From positions 62,001 through 126,000 of the forward strand of contig MCFE01000143.1 in the NCBI GenBank assembly GCA_002104905.1: DNA of 64,000 nucleotides. The letters run 5' to 3'. A program made the translations under genes and the position numbers. The notes beneath the pieces are model-generated. The model had not been told where the DNA came from, made no database searches, and was given only the letters and a program-made list of their open reading frames with translations. Position 1 is the stretch's first letter; each line of letters starts with the position of its first letter. This stretch comes from Basidiobolus meristosporus CBS 931.73. Its lineage: Eukaryota > Basidiobolomycota > Basidiobolomycetes > Basidiobolales > Basidiobolaceae. Below are positions 57,519-64,000 of the stretch, in pieces.

Positions 57519-57782
57519 TTACCAATTATCCTCGTCATGGTGGCCCGATTCATCGCCAGGACCATCCTCATCCTGGTCGTCTCCGTAGTCACAGAATGGA
57601 CCAGTGGCATCCTTTTCCCGGCAAACTGTCTGCTCTCCGCACATAGTCTCCACCCATTCATCGTTGACGCAGCGGATAATAGCTCGGTCATCCTCTGTGG
57701 AGCATTTACTTTCAAGGTTGTTGCAAGCCAGAACAATCTGACTCAAAAGAGCAAGCACAAGAATGGTTGCGTGGAACTTCAT
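57519..57782 (-). CDS. Small secreted six-cysteine protein 1 (CBM19-like, acidic tail)
   Basis: This is an 87-aa product with a hydrophobic signal peptide (MKFHATILVLALLSQIVLA) and a mature part starting at Cys20. Cysteines are at 20, 27, 38, 48, 54 and 64. The core motifs CVNDEWVETMC, TVC and TGPFC resemble the fungal CBM19 chitin-binding module (CvnGkWv...C..GtvC.....C). The tail (65-87) is Asp/Glu-rich with two His. Function is inferred: binding to chitin or cell wall outside the cell. The gene diverges from the next copy, with 353 bp between the two ATGs. A CATAAATAG motif lies only about 33-41 bp upstream of its ATG. Confidence 0.85.
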   Translation of the reverse strand: MKFHATILVLALLSQIVLACNNLESKCSTEDDRAIIRCVNDEWVETMCGEQTVCREKDATGPFCDYGDDQDEDGPGDESGHHDEDNW

Positions 57783-58135
57783 TAGATTATTGCCAGTGAT
57801 GAAGAGTGCGTGATCTATTTATGTACAGCTTTGGAATCTGAGGTCCTTTCAATTCAGGAGCAGTCGCATGCTAATACTGCACAGCTTGCGTTGCCTTTGC
57901 AGAGGAAACCCCTTGGTCCCCCGTACTAAATAGTCAAATCGTTCTGGATAATTCAATACCCTGGGACCTCATGGATGAAAACTATTTAAGCAAAAAGCCT
58001 AATATAGAGTAATCTGCTAGAGACTTGTGGAAGTATAGGGCGAGGTTGGCTTATAAAAGTGGGGCATCTTCTATCGATGACACTCAACAAGTGCCAATTC
58101 CTCCACAGTATCGTCTCCGTTGAAAGATTACACCA
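57783..58135 (+). promoter_or_regulatory. Shared upstream region of divergent secreted genes 1 and 2
   Basis: This 353-bp segment separates two ATGs that point outward. On the plus strand TATAAAA at 58052-58058 lies about 80 bp before the ATG at 58136 and is a good core promoter. On the minus strand only CATAAATAG at 57815-57823 is present. Confidence 0.6.
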
Positions 58136-58411
58136 ATGAAACTCTACGCCACGCTGATATTCTTCGCTATTTTGAGTCAGGTTGCGCATGCCTGTCAAAG
58201 TATGGAAAGTAAGTGCTCCACTGAGGATGATCGTACAATCGTTCGCTGCGTCAATGATGAATGGGTCGAAACCAAATGTGGAGAGGGAACAGTCTGCCAA
58301 GAAAAGCGTCATACTGGGCCGTTCTGCGATTATGAAGGACATGATGACTGGGAGGAGGATAATGATGGAGAAGATCATGGTGATGGTGATGATGAAGAGA
58401 GCGAAGATTAA
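58136..58411 (+). CDS. Small secreted six-cysteine protein 2 (CBM19-like, acidic tail)
   Basis: 91 aa. The signal peptide (MKLYATLIFFAILSQVAHA) is followed by cysteines at 20, 27, 38, 48, 54 and 64, exactly as in its paralogs. Core motifs are CSTEDDRTIVRC, CVNDEWVETKC, CGEGTVC and TGPFC. The tail (65-91) is almost all Asp, Glu and Gly with two His. AATAAA at 58447-58452 follows the stop. There are no introns. Like the others it is predicted to be exported. The chitin-binding role rests on the similarity to CBM19 only. Confidence 0.87.
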   Translation: MKLYATLIFFAILSQVAHACQSMESKCSTEDDRTIVRCVNDEWVETKCGEGTVCQEKRHTGPFCDYEGHDDWEEDNDGEDHGDGDDEESED

Positions 58412-59047
58412 AAAGATGCAAGACGTTCGAGTTGTATTTGGCTTACAATAAACAGAAGATATTCTCTTGAACAATGTTTCTTTTCGCCAGATTTAAAGGA
58501 TCTCGTGCCGAAAATATCCATCTTTTGTCATCTAAATTGTGACTACTGTGACAGGTAATATCCCGAGTACTTGGATATTTGAAGATTGTATGTTACCACA
58601 CGAGTGGTACTGAAGATTGTATATTACCATGCGAGTGGAGGTGCTTTCATCTTGGCCCACCTCCATCTCCTAATCACCCTGCCATCATGTAATACTAAGC
58701 TTTGTACATAAACCTGTAAGTTCAGCTTCAAAGGTGATAGTAGATAGGATTACTGCACATATTGCACTTCTGCATGGAAATGCTCCATTACTCTACCCGT
58801 CGCAGTTTCTGCTACTCCACAATTCTGCAGCTGCACATTTACAATTATAGAAATTAAGTTGGTAACTCGTTATCACACCATTTGCCGTCATTCCAAGCTT
58901 TTGCAGTGGTGTCTTACTCCTTAATACCTAAATTTATCTCTCCATTTCACTCCAGTGCTAGGGGGTCTGTGATACTTCTCCGGATGGATGTAGGGGATTT
59001 GCAATGGTAAGGACTTTTAGAAGCGTATTGGTCATTGATACGCAGTT
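58412..59047 (+). other. Intergenic region with a 31-bp tandem duplication
   Basis: At 58581-58642 a 31-bp unit (GAAGATTGTATGTTACCACA and onward) occurs twice with a few changes. No gene is seen in the rest. A minus-strand frame over 57,986-58,474 is a shadow of gene 2. Confidence 0.55.
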
Positions 59048-59109
59048 ATGGGGAAAGGAGCACTATATTTAGAAACTATTAGTAACCACATAGAGATACC
59101 ATTTACTAC

Positions 59110-59117
59110 TATAAATA
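59110..59117 (+). promoter_or_regulatory. TATA box of secreted gene 3
   Basis: TATAAATA lies 66-73 bp before the ATG at 59183. This is similar in position to the TATA motifs of the other family members. Confidence 0.65.
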
Positions 59118-59182
59118 CCTTGAAAGCTACTTCCCAAATGACATACTCACAGCCTATCCTCTACTTCAACTACGATCATACC

Positions 59183-59452
59183 ATGAGAATCTGCACTGCA
59201 TTTGTTGTTCTTGCCTTTCTGAGCCAGGTAGTGATGGGATGCACCCAAAACGAAAGCAAATGTTCCTCAGAGGATGCCCAGACTATCGTCCGATGCGTCA
59301 ACGATGGCTGGGTTGATACGAAGTGCGGACAAGGAACAGTCTGTCGTCAAGGTGACCACACTGGGCCATTTTGTGATCACGAGGATGTGGAAGACGATCA
59401 AGAGTGGGGCCAAGATGATGATGAGGAGGAGGAGGAGGAGGACAATGAATGA
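59183..59452 (+). CDS. Small secreted six-cysteine protein 3 (CBM19-like, acidic tail)
   Basis: 89 aa. I chose the ATG at 59183 because it begins the signal peptide (MRICTAFVVLAFLSQVVMG); an in-frame ATG at 59048 lies upstream of the TATA box. Cysteines 20, 27, 38, 48, 54 and 64 are conserved, with an extra Cys4 inside the signal peptide. The core has CSSEDAQTIVRC, CVNDGWVDTKC (closer to the CBM19 form with Asn-Asp-Gly-Trp) and TGPFC. The tail ends in a run of Asp and Glu. AATAAA is at 59511-59516. The signal peptide start MR and the VVxGC end link it to the His-rich group, the tail to the acidic group. Confidence 0.86.
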   Translation: MRICTAFVVLAFLSQVVMGCTQNESKCSSEDAQTIVRCVNDGWVDTKCGQGTVCRQGDHTGPFCDHEDVEDDQEWGQDDDEEEEEEDNE

Positions 59453-59628
59453 TACATCGTATAGTAATAATGATATTATATGTCTACCACTATCCAAATA
59501 TCCTCTAAATAATAAAGCTCATCAGTAAGTGCAATCAATGCTATGAATCTGTGATAATATCATACTATTGGCCATTCTCCTGATACTTCTCGTTGTCACA
59601 TTAACTATCAGTCCTTGTCATTGTCCCC

Positions 59629-59680
59629 ATCACCGCTTGATCAGAAGGTCTAGAGCAATTGGTGCAGCATAGACTCTCAT
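59629..59680 (-). pseudogene. Relic of a His-tail-type secreted gene
   Basis: On the minus strand the ATG at 59678-59680 opens MRVYAAPIALDLLIKR and then a stop, a match to the signal peptide start of the downstream paralogs (compare MRVYVVLAALALLIQ at 62395). The upstream block, with ATTTATATT at 59745-59753 (TATA box) and the TTCAACGGCA segment, is also conserved. The cysteine core and tail are gone. It shows that the array once had one more unit on this side. Confidence 0.75.
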
Positions 59681-59699
59681 GATTCGATTGTTTTATTCG

Positions 59700-60099
59700 A
59701 GGTATTAAAAGCGTTCAACGGCACCCTCGCCTAACCCTTTGCTGATTTATATTCACCAAGTAAAAGCTAAGTTATAGCGCCAACGAAATTTACTCTATTC
59801 AGATGAACAACCATAATCCCATCTACTTTCTAGTGAACTATCGTAGCTTGCAAGTAACTACAAAAAGCTGTGACCATCAAGTATAAATCGTATTGGCATT
59901 TGTCCAGATTCGAAAACGTGATCTAATATGGCTATCAAGAATAGCACAAGACAGACAAAGGCAAGGTATTGAGACGACAGCTCTTGTGAAATATTACTTT
60001 ATTATTTAGTACAGCTAGTGTCGGCAGATCTATAAGCTAAAGCAGAGTTCTTGATACTTCTCTGCAACAATACTAATTTCATATACAGCACAGTCCGGA
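59700..60099 (-). other. Spacer of the tandem array
   Basis: The part 59,840-60,000 (CTACAAAAAGCTGTGACCATC, then CGAAAACGTGATCTAATATG) recurs near 61,855-61,960, 62,885-62,985 and 63,810-63,920, just 3' of each minus-strand gene. TTTATT at 59998-60003 is the likely polyadenylation signal of the gene at 60100. No other gene is seen. Confidence 0.7.
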
Positions 60100-60396
60100 C
60101 TAGTGACCATGGTGGCGGTCATCCCAGTGCTCGTCGTGGTCTCCATCCCAGTGACCGTCATGATCCCCATCCCAATGATCATCGTGATCCCAGCCATCAT
60201 GGTCACAGAATGGTCCGGTGTGATCCTCCTCATGACAGACTGTCTCCTTGCCACACTTCGTCTCCACCCAGTCGTCGTTGACACAGCGGATAATGGTGCG
60301 GTCATCCTCGGACGAGCACCGGCTTTCATCGTGGGTGCATCCAATCACCACCTGGCTGAGAAAGGCCAAAGCAATCAGTGCAACGTAGACTCTCAT
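60100..60396 (-). CDS. Small secreted six-cysteine protein 4 (CBM19-like, His/Asp-rich tail)
   Basis: 98 aa; the ATG at 60394-60396 begins the signal peptide (MRVYVALIALAFLSQVVIG). An in-frame ATG at 60435 adds only a non-hydrophobic leader and I reject it. Cysteines are at 20, 27, 38, 48, 54 and 64. The core reads CVNDDWVETKC, CGKETVC and TGPFC. The tail (65-98) has 10 His, 13 Asp and 4 Trp in 34 residues, based on the eight-residue unit HWDGDHDG. Such a tail could bind divalent metals (inference). TATA-like ATTTATATT at 60468-60476 lies on the plus strand, about 75 bp upstream. Confidence 0.88.
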   Translation of the reverse strand: MRVYVALIALAFLSQVVIGCTHDESRCSSEDDRTIIRCVNDDWVETKCGKETVCHEEDHTGPFCDHDGWDHDDHWDGDHDGHWDGDHDEHWDDRHHGH

Positions 60397-60467
60397 GATT
60401 TGGCTGTTGTATTCGAAATATGGAAAGTAAGGCACTGATGGGTATCATTCAACGGCATCCTTGACTG

Positions 60468-60476
60468 ATTTATATT
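60468..60476 (-). promoter_or_regulatory. TATA box of secreted gene 4
   Basis: AATATAAAT on the minus strand, about 75 bp before the ATG. The whole block from the ATG to about 100 bp beyond this motif is almost identical in genes 4, 5 and 7. Confidence 0.7.
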
Positions 60477-61085
60477 CACCAGCTCACGCGATATGAGCTT
60501 CCGTTAAATTGTAGTGCCAATAGAACTCACTGAATACAAATGAATCGCATCGATCATCCTTACCCTGCTTTGATAGCCTAGACTCCTTAATTTTGCCAAC
60601 TGACTGCTACTGCACACGCACTCGCCAATTTCCCCCGCCTGATGGATGTCTTGGAGAGACTCGAGTGGATAAAAGAGACCCTATGTCATTCGGCCTTGAC
60701 GCATATTCCAGAAGCATACTGCATTTAGGTGATGTTGTGAAGACTGGTGTCATGTGACATAAAAAGTGGCTATCCGACTCGGGATTTCCTGGATAGCATC
60801 AGTCTACATTCCATTGAAGTTTATTTGATAAATGCCATACCTTCAGCTAAATATTATTGTGAAATATGCTTAGCACTTGGTATAACAACACGGCGTCATC
60901 AAGTATGTATCACAACCACAATCCTCATGATTCAAACATGCGATTGGATGTTACAGGACAGACGAAGGTAAGGTGAATAAAGACAACAAATGATGTAGGA
61001 AGTGATTTATTATTAAGTGCAATCAGCGACAGCAGGTCTTTAAACCAGTACAAAGCTCTTTATATCGTTCACAAAGTAATCCTGA
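60477..61085 (-). other. Spacer of the tandem array
   Basis: The first 110 bp are the conserved upstream block of gene 4 (CACGCGATATGAGCTTCCG and CATCGATCATCCTTACCC). Then comes diverged spacer. TTTATT at 61006-61011 is the probable polyadenylation signal for gene 5. No gene is recognised. Confidence 0.65.
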
Positions 61086-61406
61086 CTAGTGATCACGGTG
61101 GCGGTCATCCCAGTGCTCGTCGCGGTCTCCATCCCAGTGACCGTCGTGATCCCCATCCCAGTGACCGTCATGATCCCCATCCCAATGATCATCGTGATCC
61201 CAGCCATCATGGTCGCAGAATGGCCCGGTGTGATCCTCCTCACGACAGACTGTCTCCTTGCCACACTTCGTCTCCACCCAGTCGTCGTTGACACAGCGGA
61301 TAATGGTGCGGTCATCCTCGGACGAGCACCGGCTTTCATTGTGAGTGCATCCAATCACCACCTGGCTGAGAAACGCCAAAGCAATCAGTGCAACGTAGAC
61401 TCTCAT
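61086..61406 (-). CDS. Small secreted six-cysteine protein 5 (CBM19-like, longest His/Asp tail)
   Basis: 106 aa. The signal peptide and cysteine core are the same as in protein 4 apart from a few residues. The tail is eight residues longer: there are three successive HWDGD units instead of two before the Arg/His end (DDRHRDH). The coding difference is one 24-bp repeat, a length change expected from slippage or unequal exchange. ATTTATATT at 61478-61486 supplies the TATA box. It is predicted secreted and chitin- or wall-binding, with a possible metal-binding tail. Confidence 0.88.
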   Translation of the reverse strand: MRVYVALIALAFLSQVVIGCTHNESRCSSEDDRTIIRCVNDDWVETKCGKETVCREEDHTGPFCDHDGWDHDDHWDGDHDGHWDGDHDGHWDGDRDEHWDDRHRDH

Positions 61407-62098
61407 GGTTTGGCTGTTGTATTTGAAGTATGGAGAGTAAGATACTGATGGGTATCATTCAACGGTATCCTTGACTGATTTATATTCACCAGCTCACGCG
61501 ATATGGGCTTCCGTTAAATTGTAGTGCCAATAGAACTCACTGAATACAAATGAATCGCATCGATCATCCTTACCCTGCTTTAGTAGCCTAAACCCTGTAA
61601 TTTTACTGACTAGCAGCTGCTACTACTACATACAAACACACAAATCCCCCGCATGGTGAATATCTTTGAGTGGCTCGAACAGATGAAGGAGACCTCATGT
61701 GGATCGACAACAGTGCGTATACCAACCCCATACAGTATTTAAGTGATCTGGTGAAGGATGGTGTCAAGTGGCATCAAGTTATCTTGCATACCCCCATTAT
61801 ACATTCTCTTGAACTATCTGCTGATTTTCAATGTCGTGAATGCCATTTTAGCAGTTACTACAAAAAGCTGTGGTGATCAAGCACGTACTGTAGCGGCAAT
61901 TTCGAATTTCGAATATATGATCCTATATTGTTGTCGAGAATAGCTCAAACCAGGCAACGACAAATTACTGAGATAAGAACTATTATACGATATTATTTTA
62001 TTATTAGGCATTATCTGTGTCATCAGGTCTAGAAGCCGACATAAGGTTCTCAATGTTTTTCTTCGACAATACCACTATCATAGACAACGCAATCTTGA
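61407..62098 (-). other. Spacer of the tandem array
   Basis: It starts with the conserved upstream block of gene 5 (TATA box at 61478-61486). It contains the recurring 3' block at about 61,850-61,960 and TTTATT at 61997-62002 for gene 6. Short frames at 61,670-61,943 show no recognisable product. Confidence 0.65.
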
Positions 62099-62395
62099 CT
62101 AGTGATCATGGTGGCCGTCATCCCAGTGCTGGTCATCGTCTCCATCCCAGTGCTCATCGTGGTCCCCTTCCCAATGGTCATCGTGATCCCAGCCATCATG
62201 GTCGCAGAATGGCCCGGTGTGATCCTCCTCACGACAGACTGTCTCCTTGCCACACCTCGTCTCCACCCAGTCGTCGTTGACACAGCGGATAATGGTGCGG
62301 TCGTCGTCGGACGAGCACCGGCTTTCATCGTGGGTGCATCCAATCACCACCTGAATCAGAAGGGCCAAAGCAGCCAGCACAACATAGACTCTCAT
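62099..62395 (-). CDS. Small secreted six-cysteine protein 6 (CBM19-like, His/Asp tail)
   Basis: 98 aa. It is the most diverged member of the His-tail group: the signal peptide is MRVYVVLAALALLIQVVIG, the core has SSDDDRTIIRC and CVNDDWVETRC, and the tail has HWEGDHDEHWDGDDDQHW. The cysteine positions are unchanged. The upstream region differs from genes 4, 5 and 7 beyond about 60 bp. A TATATAAG-like motif on the minus strand (62,464-62,472) lies about 70 bp upstream. No intron is seen. Confidence 0.87.
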   Translation of the reverse strand: MRVYVVLAALALLIQVVIGCTHDESRCSSDDDRTIIRCVNDDWVETRCGKETVCREEDHTGPFCDHDGWDHDDHWEGDHDEHWDGDDDQHWDDGHHDH

Positions 62396-63104
62396 GATTC
62401 GATCGTTGTTTTGGCAATAACAAAAAAGCGGTGCTGATGGGTTTCATTCAACGAAATTTTGGCTCTTATATCTACGGACTCATGCAATGCTAGCTTCCGC
62501 AAAGTTGTAGTGCCAACAGAATTCACTTTATTTAAACGAATAGCATCATGCTTCTTTTCCCTGCTTTGATAGTTTAGACTCCTTATTTTTACAAAATGCC
62601 TAGCACTATCACTACTACACACACGCACGCACGCCCATAAATCCCCCCTGCTAGTAGAACGTCTGGAAGTGTATCGAACGGATATAAAAGACGCTGTGTT
62701 GATCGACACTAATGCATACTAATTTCACACTGCATTCGAGTGATGTTGCGAAAGATGGTGACATGAGACATAAGAGAGTAGTCACCTGACACGCGTTGTC
62801 TTAGATAGCCTCATACTACTATTGATTTTAATATGGTATGTTACTTTACTTTCTATGCATTCTAGCACAGTAAGGGTAGCAGCTACTAAAAACATATGAC
62901 CATCAAGTACATCGTAGTGGTGATTGTTCACATTCGAATACGTGATCTGATATAGCCATCCAAAATGACAAAGGACAAGTATTACAAGATTGCATGAAAT
63001 TATTTATTGTTAAGTACTATCAGTATAAGCAGGCCTATAAATCAACGCAGAGTTCCGAATACCTTTCTACAACAATGCTGGCATTATATGATAGGCAGCT
63101 CTAG
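62396..63104 (-). other. Spacer of the tandem array
   Basis: It holds the gene 6 upstream region, a CACACACGCACGCACGCCC low-complexity stretch near 62,614-62,635, the recurring 3' block at 62,885-62,985 and TTTATT at 63003-63008 for gene 7. Nothing else is recognised. Confidence 0.65.
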
Positions 63105-63401
63105 CTAGTGATCGTGATGGCGGTCATTCCGGTGCTCGTCGTGGTCTCCATCCCAGTGACCGTCATGATCCCCATCCCAATGATCATCGTGATCCCAGCC
63201 ATCATGGTCACAGAATGGCCCGGTGTGATCCTCCTCACGACAGACTGTCTCCTTGCCACACTTCGTCTCCACCCAGTCGTCGTTGACACAGCGGATAATG
63301 GTGCGGTCATCCTCGGACGAGCACCGGCTTTCATTGTGGGTGCATCCGATCACCACCTGGCTGAGAAAGGCCAAAGCAATCAGTGCAACGTAGACTCTCA
63401 T
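63105..63401 (-). CDS. Small secreted six-cysteine protein 7 (CBM19-like, His/Asp tail)
   Basis: 98 aa; the ATG at 63399-63401 starts the signal peptide (MRVYVALIALAFLSQVVIG), identical to those of proteins 4 and 5. The cysteine core is also nearly identical to theirs. In the tail the last Trp unit reads DEHRNDRHHDH, so one Trp has changed to Arg. The TATA box is at 63473-63481. The upstream block up to about 63,575 is almost the same as that of gene 5, pointing to recent duplication or gene conversion. Confidence 0.88.
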   Translation of the reverse strand: MRVYVALIALAFLSQVVIGCTHNESRCSSEDDRTIIRCVNDDWVETKCGKETVCREEDHTGPFCDHDGWDHDDHWDGDHDGHWDGDHDEHRNDRHHDH

Positions 63402-63789
63402 GGTTTGGCTGTTGTATTTGAAGTATGGAGAGTAAGGCACTGATGGGTATCATTCAACGGCATCCTTGACTGATTTATATTCACCAGCTCACGCGATATG
63501 GGCTTCCGTTAAATTGTAGTGCCAATAGAACTCACTGAATACAAATGAATCGCATCGATCATCCTTACCCTGCTTTAGTAGCCTAGATTCCCTAATTCTA
63601 TTCACCGGTTACTACTGCTACTACTACTACTACTACACACACATGCAAGCGGCTCGAATGGATGACGGAGAATATCCGTTTATCGGCACCAGTGCATGCA
63701 GCAACCTCATACTGCATTTGTGTGGCGTTTTGAAGGATGGTGTCAAGTAGCATCAGCAAATGATCCTGAATAACCCCACTCTACTTTCT
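63402..63789 (-). other. Upstream block of gene 7 and microsatellite
   Basis: It contains the conserved promoter block with ATTTATATT (63473-63481). Further out is an ACT trinucleotide repeat (about 63610-63636) running into a short CA repeat. No gene is seen. Confidence 0.65.
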
Positions 63790-64000
63790 ATTGAACTATC
63801 GTTGATTGCAAATAACTACAAAAGGCTGTGACCATCAAGTATAAATCGTATTGGCATTTGTCCGGATTCGAATACGTGATCTTATATGGCTATCAAGAAT
63901 AGCACAAGACAGGCAAAGGCAAGGTATTGAGAGACGAGAGCTCTCGTGTAATATTGCTTTATTAATAAGCGCAACCAGTGGTAGCCTATCTATAAATAAA
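63790..64000 (-). other. 3' flank of a further array unit at the window edge
   Basis: CTACAAAAGGCTGTGACCATC, CGAATACGTGATCTTATATGG and TTTATT (63958-63963) match the block that follows the stop codon of genes 4, 6 and 7. It most closely matches 59,850-60,010. By the spacing in the other units, another minus-strand gene should start its stop codon about 100 bp outside the window. Confidence 0.7.

Noticed and set aside
59048-59182. Upstream in-frame ATG giving a longer secreted protein 3
   Set aside because: The extra 45 residues are not hydrophobic and would bury the signal peptide. The TATA box lies between the two ATGs.
60397-60435. Upstream in-frame ATG giving longer secreted protein 4 (and likewise protein 7)
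   Set aside because: It adds 13 polar or aromatic residues before a perfect signal peptide, and other paralogs lack it.
60103-60438. Long plus-strand frames opposite secreted genes 4-7, about 111-119 codons each, rich in Val/Ile/Pro
   Set aside because: They are the mirror of the His/Asp-repeat coding strand: GAY and CAY codons read backwards give Val, Ile and Met. They lack their own promoter, and every copy is explained by the sense gene.

Overview
The window looks like nuclear DNA of a filamentous or zygomycete-type fungus. Evidence for this is a monoglyceride-lipase gene split by seven introns of 41-60 bp with fungal splice and branch sites, a family of small secreted six-cysteine proteins resembling fungal CBM19 chitin-binding modules, and fungal-type Copia, Gypsy and tnp2 (CACTA/Plavaka-like) transposons. 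I cannot name the species or phylum from this sequence.

Positions 1 to about 55,140 are a nested transposon graveyard. The main residents are: Copia family A (LTR about 350 bp; at least eight partial copies plus solo LTRs); Copia family B (one element with both LTRs and a GAGGA duplication, plus a solo LTR); Gypsy family B (6,513-12,119); Gypsy family C (21,531-25,250, with near-identical 368-bp LTRs, a CCAG duplication and an unbroken pol frame but no gag); and a tnp2-type DNA transposon present as two large two-gene copies (27,911-33,962 and 37,371-41,890), a third transposase copy (43,720-46,930) and several fragments. Insertion order can be read from target-site duplications: Copia B lies in a Copia A gag; Gypsy C lies inside an older reversed copy of its own LTR, which also holds a Copia B solo LTR; a 546-bp and an 804-bp solo LTR lie in Copia A genes. 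Nearly all transposon genes are broken.

After a transition at 55,140-55,900 the right end is a compact gene region. It starts with an intact eight-exon serine hydrolase gene (55,915-57,190; predicted 302 aa, Ser115-Asp245-His274). It is followed by seven intronless genes and one relic for secreted proteins of 87-106 aa. All seven share a signal peptide and six cysteines at identical positions (20, 27, 38, 48, 54, 64). The first three (57,519-59,452) end in acidic tails. The last four (60,100-63,401, all on the minus strand, about 1 kb apart) end in His/Asp/Trp-rich tails built on an eight-residue repeat. The 3' flank of another unit reaches the right window edge. The layout suggests a recently and locally amplified secreted gene family next to a transposon-dense block. 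A chitin-binding module joined to a possible metal-binding tail is the most interesting candidate system here.
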